Origin: Amycolatopsis tolypomycina
GTDB taxonomy: Bacteria > Actinomycetota > Actinomycetes > Mycobacteriales > Pseudonocardiaceae
NCBI RefSeq assembly: GCF_900105945.1
Contig: NZ_FNSO01000004.1
Span: 1,674,001-1,738,000, forward strand
Length of the DNA stretch: 64,000 nt
Reading direction: 5' to 3'
Below the pieces are notes generated by a model, which worked only from the letters and a program-made list of their open reading frames with translations, was not told the DNA's origin and made no database searches. Each line of letters begins with the position of its first letter. The stretch's first letter is position 1. Of the stretch, positions 34,967 to 42,239 are shown piece by piece. A program made the position numbers and the translations under genes.

Positions 34967-35405
34967 CGGCCCGCCTCGCCTGCTCGACGGCCTTGACGAT
35001 GTTCGGGTAGGCCGCGCACCGGCAGAGGTTGCCGGACATGAACTCCCGCACGTCCTCGACGTCCTGCTCGACGGCGGCCACCGCCGACATGATCTGCCCG
35101 GCGGTGCAGAACCCGCACTGCAGGGCGTCCTGGTCGACGAAGGCCTGCTGCACCGGGTGCAGCCCGTCCTCTGTGGACAGTCCTTCGACGGTCGTCACGG
35201 GCTGCTTGACGGTGGCGGCCAGGGTGAGGCACGACAGCACGGGCTTGCCGCCGACGTGCACGGTGCAGGCGCCGCACTGCCCGCGGTCGCAGCCCTTCTT
35301 CGGGCCGGTGACGGCGAGGCGCTCGCGCAGTGCGTCCAGGAGGGTGACGCCGGGATCGACGTCCAGGTGTTCGGTGGTGCCGTTGACTTCGAGTGAGATG
35401 TCCAC
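34953..35405 (-). CDS. Molybdenum hydroxylase 2Fe-2S subunit
   Basis: 150 residues with two [2Fe-2S] clusters: [21 protein letters not shown] (ferredoxin type) and [10 protein letters not shown] with [16 protein letters not shown] (helical type). It passes electrons from Mo to FAD. First gene of the operon and 14 bp overlap with the next. It lacks the N-terminal Tat leader seen in E. coli PaoA, so the complex is probably cytoplasmic. Confidence 0.94.
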   Translation of the reverse strand: MDISLEVNGTTEHLDVDPGVTLLDALRERLAVTGPKKGCDRGQCGACTVHVGGKPVLSCLTLAATVKQPVTTVEGLSTEDGLHPVQQAFVDQDALQCGFCTAGQIMSAVAAVEQDVEDVREFMSGNLCRCAAYPNIVKAVEQARRADASL

Positions 35406-35465
35406 TGGTCTCTTTCCGCGGAGCCGGGCGAGCTGCCCGACGGTGTGGTGGGGCGGTGAAGGCGG

Positions 35466-35483
35466 GAGCGGATAGTCATCCGC
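35466..35483. promoter_or_regulatory. TetR-type operator 1
   Basis: AGCGGAT-AGTC-ATCCGCT, a perfect 7-bp dyad, 61 bases upstream of the molybdenum hydroxylase operon. It forms a pair with the site at 35502-35519. Confidence 0.75.
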
Positions 35484-35501
35484 TTCACTCGGTCGCGAGG
35501 C

Positions 35502-35519
35502 TAGCGGATTACAATCCGC
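35502..35519. promoter_or_regulatory. TetR-type operator 2
   Basis: AGCGGATT-AC-AATCCGCT, a perfect 8-bp dyad, same half-site as operator 1 and 36 bp away centre to centre. It lies between the divergent operon and tetR, so one repressor may control both. Confidence 0.8.
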
Positions 35520-35599
35520 TTGGCAACGAACCGTGCGGGCTGGAGCAGCTCCAGCGCTCGGCTAGATTCAGCGGGACGGCACGACCACCGGGAGGAACC

Positions 35600-36175
35600 A
35601 TGACGACCGGATCGGTCAGCCCCCGCCGCGCGGACACGCGGCGCAACCACGAGCGCATCCTCGTCGCGGCGGCGGCGTCGCTGGCCGACACGGGCGAGGT
35701 CTCGTTCAACGCGATCGCCAAGCAGGCCGAGGTCGGCGTCGGCACGGTCTACCGGCACTTCCCGACGCCGGAGGCGCTGATCCTGGCGGTCTACCGGCGC
35801 GAGGTCCGGCACATCGTGGAGATCGTGCCGGTGCTGCTGGAGAAGCACGCCCCGGACGAAGCGCTCCGGCTGTGGGTGACCGACCACGTCGCCCACTACA
35901 TGATGACGAAGAAGGGCCTGGCCGACGCGCTGCGCACCGCGACGGCCGCCCGCGGCGAGCTGCCGGGCGACGCCTACGAGGACATGCTCGGCGCGGTTTC
36001 GGCGATGCTCGAAGCCAACGTGGCGGCCGGGACGGTCCGCCCGGGCCTGACGCCGGTACTGGTGATGCGCGGCCTGGGCGGCCTGCTGTGGCTCGACCCG
36101 AACGGCGACTGGCAGCGCGACGCGGCCGAGCTCGCCGACCTGCTCTGGCACGGGATGGCCGCGCAGCCCGGCTAG
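35600..36175 (+). CDS. TetR/AcrR family regulator
   Basis: 191 residues from ATG 35600 (GGGAGG site). N-terminal HTH: HERILVAAAASLADTGEVSFNAIAKQAEVGVGTVYRHFPTPEALILAVY. The C-terminal domain is of the type found in actinobacterial TetR_C proteins. Divergent from the molybdenum hydroxylase genes, with two identical operators between; probably represses them until the substrate appears. Confidence 0.93.
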   Translation: MTTGSVSPRRADTRRNHERILVAAAASLADTGEVSFNAIAKQAEVGVGTVYRHFPTPEALILAVYRREVRHIVEIVPVLLEKHAPDEALRLWVTDHVAHYMMTKKGLADALRTATAARGELPGDAYEDMLGAVSAMLEANVAAGTVRPGLTPVLVMRGLGGLLWLDPNGDWQRDAAELADLLWHGMAAQPG

Positions 36176-36531
36176 GACTTGCCGTCGAGGTGGACGGTCA
36201 CGGTGACCCGGCCCTTGCTGTCGCGGCGTGCCACCGCCTGACCGGTGCGGCCGGTGCCGTCGAGGTCCAGGGTGAGCGGTGCGCCGTCGCCGGTGAAGTT
36301 GCGCCACCACGACTTCGCGTCGGGCATCATCACGCGGATCGTGACGACGTCGCCCGTGCGCCGGTAGCCGACCGGGGTGCTGATCGTGCGCCCCGACCGG
36401 CGGCCCTGGTAGGTGACCTGGGTGAGGTGGCGGCGGACCAGCCGTCCCCAGCGCGGTGACGTGCGGAGCGCGCCCACGCAGGTGTTGACGCGGTGGACGG
36501 CGTTCTTCGGGAGCGGACCCCGGTAGCCCAT
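36172..36531 (-). CDS. Deazaflavin-type (DUF385) reductase, upstream region interrupted by IS110
   Basis: 119 residues from ATG 36531. LTQVTYQGRRSGRTISTPVGYRRTGDVVTIRVMMPDAKSWWRNF matches the DUF385/Ddn fold. GGAGG stands five bases upstream, but the IS110 insertion begins inside that site, leaving the gene without its original promoter. The nearby ATG at 36543 uses transposon sequence and is not a real start. Overlaps the tetR stop by 4 bp. Confidence 0.85.
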   Translation of the reverse strand: MGYRGPLPKNAVHRVNTCVGALRTSPRWGRLVRRHLTQVTYQGRRSGRTISTPVGYRRTGDVVTIRVMMPDAKSWWRNFTGDGAPLTLDLDGTGRTGQAVARRDSKGRVTVTVHLDGKS

Positions 36532-36559
36532 GGCGGCCTCCATAAGATTGTTGGTGTTC

Positions 36560-36750
36560 AGGACGGGATGTTCTGGATGCCCAGGGCGATGGGGTGTGGC
36601 TGATGACGGCTTGCCTCGTGTGGTGGCTTCGAAGGAGTGGCCGCCCCGTCGTTCTGGACGCCCTGGCCGCTGATTGAAATCTGCGCTCGGTCGCTGTTTA
36701 TGGAGCTGTCGGCGGGTCGTCCACCGGGCTGAGCTGCGAAGACGGGAGGA
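36560..36750 (+). ncRNA. Candidate IS110 bridge RNA region
   Basis: In the IS110 group a structured bridge RNA with target- and donor-binding loops is transcribed from the non-coding left end. This stretch is unoccupied by any credible ORF and contains related segments GTTCTGGATGCCC (36580s) and GTTCTGGACGCCC (36650s). It shares ATTGAAA (36673-36679) with the right end of the element (37981-37987). Boundaries and folding were not computed. Confidence 0.35.
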
Positions 36751-36758
36751 CAGGCTGC

Positions 36759-37973
36759 GTGGCAGTGCACAAGATGTGGGTCGGGATCGACGTCGGCAAA
36801 GGCTTCCACCACGCCTGCGCGGTGGACGAGACCGGCAAGATCGTGTTCTCCCGGAAGGTCGCCAACAGCCAAGCCGCGATCGAGCAGCTGATCACCCGCA
36901 CCACCGCGAAAGCCGCGGAGGTGGTGTGGGCGGTCGACATGACCTCCGGTGCGGCGAGCCTGCTGATCACGCTGCTGCTGGCCACCGGCCAGCCGGTGGT
37001 GTCGGTGCCGGGCCGGTTGGTCAACCGGATGGCCGGCGCGTTCGCCGGTGAAGGCAAAACCGACGCGCGTGACGCCCGCACCATCGCCGAAACCGCCCGC
37101 CTGCGTAGCGATCTCGCCCCGATCACCAGCCCCGACGCGGTCGTCACCGATCTGCAGGTGCTCACCGCGCGCCGCGAGGACCTGATGGCCGACTGGGTGC
37201 GCGGGGTCAACCGGATCCGGGAACTGCTGGCCTCGATTTTTCCCGCGCTGGAACGGGCGTTCGACTACTCCACCCGCTCGGCGCTGGTGCTGCTCACCGG
37301 GTTCCAGACCCCGGCCGGCATCCGCGCGGCCGAAGCGACTGGCCTGTCGGCCTATCTGGCCGAGCATGGTGCGTGGACCAAGGGCATTCCGGCCATGGTG
37401 GACAAGGCCCTCGCCGCGGCAGCGGAGCAAACCGTGGCCCTGCCGGGAGAATCGGTGACCGCACCGTTGATCGCCCGGCTGGCCCGGCAGCTGCTGGAAC
37501 TGGACCGGGAAATCAAAGACCTGGACAAGCAGCTCGGTGCACGGTTCGCCGAGCACCCCGACGCCGGGCCCATCACCAGCCTCGACGGATTCGGCCCCAT
37601 CCTGGGGGCCCAGCTGCTCGCCGGGACCGGCGGCGACCTGCAGGCCGCGTTCCGCAGTTCCGCGCATCTGGCCGCCTACGCGGGTCTCGCGCCGGTGCCC
37701 CGCGATTCCGGGCGGATACGGGGCAACCTGCACCGGGCGAAGCGCTACCACCGCGGCCTGCGCCGGGTGTTCTACCTGGCCGCCCTGTCGGCCATCAAAC
37801 GCCCCGACGGTCCCTCTCGGGCTTTCTACCTGCGCAAACGCGGCGAAGGGAAACGGCACACCCAAGCCCTGATCGCCTTGGCCCGCCGCCTGGTCGACGT
37901 CATCTGGGCGTTGCTGCGCGACGGCCGCGAGTTCCATCCCTCACCACCGCTCACGGCCACAGCCGCCGCTTGA
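36759..37973 (+). CDS. IS110 family transposase
   Basis: 404 residues, apparently intact. N-terminal RuvC-like DEDD domain: VGIDVGKGFHHACAVDETG (first Asp), VVWAVDMTSG (Glu position replaced by Asp), GKTDARDARTIAE (last Asp pair). C-terminal Tnp2 domain: LTSFDGFGP-like ITSLDGFGPILGAQLLA, AAYAGLAPVPRDSGR with the catalytic Ser, and AKRYHRGLRRVFYLAALSA. It catalyses RNA-guided recombination at a short core. An alternative start a few codons later is possible. Confidence 0.93.
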   Translation: MAVHKMWVGIDVGKGFHHACAVDETGKIVFSRKVANSQAAIEQLITRTTAKAAEVVWAVDMTSGAASLLITLLLATGQPVVSVPGRLVNRMAGAFAGEGKTDARDARTIAETARLRSDLAPITSPDAVVTDLQVLTARREDLMADWVRGVNRIRELLASIFPALERAFDYSTRSALVLLTGFQTPAGIRAAEATGLSAYLAEHGAWTKGIPAMVDKALAAAAEQTVALPGESVTAPLIARLARQLLELDREIKDLDKQLGARFAEHPDAGPITSLDGFGPILGAQLLAGTGGDLQAAFRSSAHLAAYAGLAPVPRDSGRIRGNLHRAKRYHRGLRRVFYLAALSAIKRPDGPSRAFYLRKRGEGKRHTQALIALARRLVDVIWALLRDGREFHPSPPLTATAAA

Positions 37974-37989
37974 CACGATCATTGAAACT

Positions 37990-38498
37990 CCTTCGGTGGG
38001 TGGCCGCCACGGTACCGGAAAACGGAGAGAGATGCTCCGGATGTGGTGGGCGCGGGGCCGCTGCCGAACCGGGCGGGTTGGTGGTGCGGGACCTCCGCGC
38101 TCAGGTGCCCAGGTCGGCATCGCGGAGACCGCGGCCGGACTTCGCTCCACAGCCGCGCCCCTTCCGGCCGGGCGGCAACGGCCCGGCGACCCGCGTGCGG
38201 ACGGCCACCGACGGCGCCGCCGAGTCCGGCGGTACTACCGCCGCCACGACGGCCGGGGACGAAGGGTGTTCGAGGTCGGGTCGAGACGACGACCTCGACA
38301 CTCCTCTCGCCGCACTCCACCTCGAGGTCGACGACCAAGGGGGCGCCGGCTGCGCCTGGTCCGCACTCCGCCGGGCTGCCGATCGCATGGGCGCCGGCCG
38401 GTGCGAGAACCGACGAGCGGCAGGCGCTCATGCGATCGGCGACCACGGGCGTGCGGCCGGCCGCTGTCCCCGGATACCGGCGGCGGTAGGGCCGAGGC
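37990..38498. other. Non-coding stretch between IS110 and the MMSDH gene
   Basis: About 510 bp with no ORF that looks like a protein: all frames give Arg/Pro/Ala-rich shadows. It probably contains the original promoter of the reductase gene at 36172, now cut off by the insertion, and possibly degraded sequence. No hairpin with convincing arms was noticed. Confidence 0.5.
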
Positions 38499-39983
38499 TC
38501 AGCTGGACGTCGGGAAGTTGAAGGCTGCTTCGGTGTGCGGCCAGCGCGTGGTGACGACCTTGGCGCGGGTGTAGAACCGGACGCCGGCGGGCCCGTGGAT
38601 CGGGCTGTCGCCGATGAGGGAGTCCTTCCAGCCGCCGAAGGAGTAGTACGACATCGGGACCGGGATCGGCACGTTGACGCCGATCATGCCGACCTTCACC
38701 TCGCGCTGGAACTTGCGCGCCGCTTCGCCGCTCGCCGTGAAGACCGCGGTGCCGTTGCCGTAGGGGTTGGCGTTGATGACCGCGATCGCCTCGTCGAGCG
38801 TCTCGGCGCGGACGATCGCCAGCACCGGGCCGAAGATCTCGTCGCGGTAGGCGTCCATCTCCGGTGTGACGCCGTCGAGCAGGGACGGGCCGACGAAGAA
38901 GCCCTCCTCGTGGCCTTCGACCCGCAGGCCCCGGCCGTCGACGACGACCTTCGCGCCCTGTTCCGCGCCGCGGGCCACGGAGTGCTCCACGCGCTCGCGG
39001 GCGGCTTCGGTGACGACCGGGCCCATGTCGCTGGCCGGGTCGGTGCCGGGGCCGACCTTCACCTCGCGGGCCTTGCGTTCGAGGATCTCCACCAGCTCGT
39101 CGCCGGCCGCGCCGACCGCGACGCCGACCGAGATCGCCATGCAGCGCTGGCCCGCCGAGCCGAACGCGGCGGCGGTGAGGTGGTCGGCGGCGAACTCGAG
39201 GTCGGCGTCGGGCAGCACGACCGCGTGGTTCTTCGCGCCGCCGAGGGCCTGCACGCGCTTGCCGGCGGCGGTGCCGCGCTCGTGCACGTACTTGGCGATC
39301 GGGGTGGAGCCGACGAACGACACCGCCGCGATGTCCGGGTGGTCGAGGATCGCGTCGACGGCGGTCTTGTCGCCGTGGACGACGTTGAAGACGCCGTCGG
39401 GCAGGCCGGCTTCGGCGTAGAGCCGGGCGACGAAGTTGGAGGCCGACGGGTCGCGCTCGCTGGGCTTGAGGACGAACGTGTTGCCCGTGGCGATGGCGAT
39501 CGGGTGCATCCACAGCGGCACCATGATCGGGAAGTTGAACGGCGTGATGCCGGCGACCACGCCCAGTGGCTGGCGGAAGTCGTGCACGTCGACGTCGCGG
39601 GAGACCTGGTCGGAGAAGCTGCCCTTGAGCGCGTCGGCGATGCCGCAGGCGTACTCGACGACTTCGCGGCCGCGGACGATCTCGCCGCGGGCGTCTTCGA
39701 TCACCTTGCCGTGCTCGGCGGAGATGATCCGGGCGAGCTCGTCTTCGTGGCGCACGAGCAGCTCGCGAAAGGCGAACATCACCTTGGTGCGCTGGGACAG
39801 CGAGGAGTTGCCCCACGACTCGAAGGCCTTGGCCGCGGCGGCGACCGCGGTGTCCACATCGGACGCTTCGGCGAGCAGGACCTGTGCCTGCTCCCGTCCG
39901 GTGGCCGGGTCGTGGACCGGTGCGGTGCGGGTGGAGCCCGCCGCGGTGGCGGTGCCGTTGATCCAGTGTTCGATGGTGCTCAC
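38499..39983 (-). CDS. mmsA: Methylmalonate-semialdehyde dehydrogenase (CoA-acylating)
   Basis: 494 residues, aldehyde dehydrogenase superfamily. ITPFNFPIMVPLWMHPIAIATGNTFVLKPSE is diagnostic of MMSDH (PFNFP, WMxPxA), with catalytic Cys in FGSAGQRCMA. It converts malonate or methylmalonate semialdehyde plus CoA and NAD to acetyl- or propionyl-CoA, in valine or inositol catabolism. GTG 39983 has GGAGG seven bases upstream. Forms an operon with the aldolase gene 32 bp upstream, which suggests the inositol route (iolA). Confidence 0.95.
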   Translation of the reverse strand: MSTIEHWINGTATAAGSTRTAPVHDPATGREQAQVLLAEASDVDTAVAAAAKAFESWGNSSLSQRTKVMFAFRELLVRHEDELARIISAEHGKVIEDARGEIVRGREVVEYACGIADALKGSFSDQVSRDVDVHDFRQPLGVVAGITPFNFPIMVPLWMHPIAIATGNTFVLKPSERDPSASNFVARLYAEAGLPDGVFNVVHGDKTAVDAILDHPDIAAVSFVGSTPIAKYVHERGTAAGKRVQALGGAKNHAVVLPDADLEFAADHLTAAAFGSAGQRCMAISVGVAVGAAGDELVEILERKAREVKVGPGTDPASDMGPVVTEAARERVEHSVARGAEQGAKVVVDGRGLRVEGHEEGFFVGPSLLDGVTPEMDAYRDEIFGPVLAIVRAETLDEAIAVINANPYGNGTAVFTASGEAARKFQREVKVGMIGVNVPIPVPMSYYSFGGWKDSLIGDSPIHGPAGVRFYTRAKVVTTRWPHTEAAFNFPTSS

Positions 39984-40015
39984 GGTGTCCTCCGAGTAGG
40001 GGCGCCGCTGCGGGT

Positions 40016-40885
40016 TCACAGCAGCCCGACCGCGGTGTCCACGGCCTTGGCGACGTCGCCGTCGTGCGGGTAGAGCAGTGACCGGCCGACCACCAGGCCC
40101 TGCACGGTCGGCTGGGCCAGTGCCTTCTGCCAGGCGGCGAAGGCGGCGTCCGGATCCTTGACCTCGCCGCCGAGCAGGACGGCGGGCAGGGTCGAGGAGG
40201 CGAGCACGCGCTCCATGTCGTCCACCACGGGCAGCTTGAGCCAGGTGTAGGCCGATGAACGGCCGAGCCCGGCGGCGATGGTGATCGACTTGATGACGGC
40301 GTCGGGGGAGAGGTCGTTGGCGAGGCGCCCGCTCTGCCACGTCGAGAGGAACGGCTCGACCAGCGCGATCAGCTTGCGGTCGGCGAGCTCGTTGACCGCC
40401 TTCGCGGTGTTCTCCAGGACGCTCGGCGTGGCCGGGTCGGTCAGGCAGATCCGGGTCAGGGTCTTGCCGCCGTCGAACCGCATCCGCTCGATCGCTTCCG
40501 CGTCGTAGCCGGCGAACCGGTCGTCGATCTCGAAGCTCGACCCGGCCAGGCCGGTGCGGTTCATCGACCCGATCACCGTCTTGCCGTCGAGCACTCCGAG
40601 CAGCAGCAGGTCGTCGATGACGTCCGCGGTCGCCAGCACGCCGGTGACGCCCGGGCGTTCGAGGGCGAGGCAGAGCCGCTCCAGCAGCTCGCCGCGGTCG
40701 GCCATCGCCGACGGGTTGCCGCCCACCGCGTTCGCGCCCCGGGCGGGGTGGTCGGCGGCGATGATCATCGTGCGGCCCGAGTGGTTGAAGGGCGACTCGG
40801 CCCGCACCCGGTGCGCGGCCGCCTCGGCGATCGCTTCCGGTTCGTGCACTCGTTTGGCGACGAGGCGCCGCACCAAGTCGTTCAC
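40016..40885 (-). CDS. Cgl0159 family (beta/alpha)8 protein, aldolase-like
   Basis: 289 residues from GTG 40885. TIM-barrel pattern: TMIIAADHPARGANAVGG, VTGVLATADVIDDLLLLGVLDGK, IGSMNRTGLAGSSFEIDDRF, and ending QGLVVGRSLLYPHDGDVAKAVD. This is the family of C. glutamicum Cgl0159, found in inositol gene clusters and related to class I aldolases. It probably acts on an intermediate feeding MMSDH. Confidence 0.85.
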   Translation of the reverse strand: MNDLVRRLVAKRVHEPEAIAEAAAHRVRAESPFNHSGRTMIIAADHPARGANAVGGNPSAMADRGELLERLCLALERPGVTGVLATADVIDDLLLLGVLDGKTVIGSMNRTGLAGSSFEIDDRFAGYDAEAIERMRFDGGKTLTRICLTDPATPSVLENTAKAVNELADRKLIALVEPFLSTWQSGRLANDLSPDAVIKSITIAAGLGRSSAYTWLKLPVVDDMERVLASSTLPAVLLGGEVKDPDAAFAAWQKALAQPTVQGLVVGRSLLYPHDGDVAKAVDTAVGLL

Positions 40886-40942
40886 AGTTCCGCTCCCAGC
40901 TCGGTCGTCACTTCCGTCGACGATTCCAGGAGGCGGGGACTT

Positions 40943-40952
40943 TGTCAAGACA
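40943..40952 (+). promoter_or_regulatory. IolR-like site between the operon and the GntR gene
   Basis: TGTCAAGACA matches nine of ten positions of the IolR motif I recall for C. glutamicum (KGWCHTRACA). On the minus strand TTGACA overlaps it, a possible -35 box for the operon, so the regulator would compete with RNA polymerase. A wider TTGTC/GACAA dyad spans 40942-40961. Confidence 0.5.
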
Positions 40953-40995
40953 TATGGACAACACGTCATCACTACGGTGGGTGTAAGCTCCGGGG

Positions 40996-41772
40996 ATGAG
41001 CAAGACGGACGTCACCTTCGCGGGCTGGGACGCGGGCCGCGACATCGTCCTGGACCCGGGGAGCCCGGAGCCGCTGTACTTCCAGGTGTCCCGGCAGCTG
41101 CAGGCCGCGATCGCGGACGGCAGGCTGCCGGCGGGGGCGCGGCTGGGCAACGAGGTCGACCTCGCGGCGAGCCTGCGGCTGTCCCGGCCGACGATCCGCC
41201 AGGCGATCCAGACGCTGGTCAACCAGGGCCTGCTCGTGCGGCGGCGCGGAGTCGGCACGCAGGTGGTCCGCACGAGGGTCGCCCGGCCGCTGCGGCTGAG
41301 CAGCCTGTTCGACGACCTCGCCGGGCTGGGCGGCAAGCCGGAGTCGGCGGTGCTGGTCAACCAGGTCGAAGAGGCAGGCGCCGAGGTGGGTGAGCTGCTG
41401 GAGGCACCCGGGCTGACGCACGTGCGCCGGCTGAAGCGGCTGCGCTCGGCCGACGGCGAGCCGCTCGCGCTGATGAACAACTACCTGCCCGACGGCGTGC
41501 TCGACCCGGCCGACGACGAGCTGCGCGAGCGCGGGCTCTACCAGCTCCTGCGGTCGGCGGGCGTGCGCCTGCACGCGGCGGAGCAGCACATCGGCGCGCG
41601 GCTCGCGACGGAGGAAGACGCGGAACTGCTCGACGAGCAGCCGGGGGCGGCGCTGCTCACGACGCAGCGGACCACCTACGACGACACGGGGCGGGTGGTC
41701 GAGTACGGGTGGCACGTGTACCGGGCGTCGCGGTACACGTTCAACCTTTCGCTGACCAACGGGCCGCAGTAG
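40996..41772 (+). CDS. GntR family regulator (IolR-like)
   Basis: 258 residues. N-terminal winged helix (LYFQVSRQLQAAIADGRLPAGARLGNEVDLAASLRLSRPTIRQAIQ) and a C-terminal UTRA ligand-binding domain (HVRRLKRLRSADGEPLALMNNYL). Divergent from the aldolase/MMSDH operon, as IolR is in C. glutamicum. Ligand likely an inositol-pathway intermediate, by context only. Confidence 0.9.
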   Translation: MSKTDVTFAGWDAGRDIVLDPGSPEPLYFQVSRQLQAAIADGRLPAGARLGNEVDLAASLRLSRPTIRQAIQTLVNQGLLVRRRGVGTQVVRTRVARPLRLSSLFDDLAGLGGKPESAVLVNQVEEAGAEVGELLEAPGLTHVRRLKRLRSADGEPLALMNNYLPDGVLDPADDELRERGLYQLLRSAGVRLHAAEQHIGARLATEEDAELLDEQPGAALLTTQRTTYDDTGRVVEYGWHVYRASRYTFNLSLTNGPQ

Positions 41773-41788
41773 GGGAGCGCCGCTCCGG

Positions 41789-42172
41789 TCAAGGGGCCGC
41801 CGGCGGGATCGTGCCCGTCAGGCAGCCCTGGCGTTGCGCCGGCAGCACCAGCCTGCTCACGTCGTCGATGATCAGGGCGTCTCCGGCCGGATGGAAACTC
41901 GGGGGCAGCAGCACGAACAGCACCTGCCGCTGGCGGTGCGCCGCTGCCAGCCAGGGCTGGGGTGGCTCGGTGAACCGGAAGCCCACCGTCAGGCCGTGCT
42001 CGCCGACGCGCACCGTGACGGCCGGCGACTCCAGCCTGACCTGGCAGCCGGCCGCCAGTGGCCGGAAGCCGTGCTCCCACTCCCACGTCGTCGGGGTGGC
42101 CAGGCCCGCGCGTGCCAGCAGGCCGAGCAGCCGCCGGTGGTCGTCGCGGTGGGCCGGTTGCAGGAGCAGCAC
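41789..42172 (-). CDS. Hypothetical protein, 5' end doubtful
   Basis: 127 residues from GTG 42172 (LLLQPAHRDDHRRLLGLLAR to C-terminal QRQGCLTGTIPPAAP). The same frame stays open and protein-like upstream (GDAVRWQIDILVYEEQFSYP) but has no start codon before the qcrB remnant ends at 42240, and a GTG overlapping the qcrB stop is in another frame. A small deletion or insertion at the 5' end is likely. Family not recognised. Confidence 0.5.
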   Translation of the reverse strand: MLLLQPAHRDDHRRLLGLLARAGLATPTTWEWEHGFRPLAAGCQVRLESPAVTVRVGEHGLTVGFRFTEPPQPWLAAAHRQRQVLFVLLPPSFHPAGDALIIDDVSRLVLPAQRQGCLTGTIPPAAP

Positions 42173-42239
42173 CGGGTACGAGAACTGCTCCTCGTAGACC
42201 AGGATGTCGATCTGCCAGCGGACGGCATCGCCGCGCCGG

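Larger units (their letters stand above)
36540..37989 (+). mobile_element. IS110-family insertion sequence
   Basis: Inferred ends: CTCC occurs at both edges (36538-36541 and 37988-37991). Removing the DNA between them joins GGCGGC to CTCCTTCGG, which on the minus strand reads GAAGGAGG before the ATG at 36531. Length about 1.45 kb, typical for IS110. No terminal inverted repeats, as expected. The left 218 bp is non-coding and is where IS110 elements carry their bridge RNA. End positions are uncertain by a few bases. Confidence 0.75.

Noticed and set aside
38043..38489. ORFs in the gap after IS110 as a possible gene
   Set aside because: All frames give Arg/Pro/Ala/Ser-rich products without hydrophobic core pattern, ribosome-binding site or similarity.
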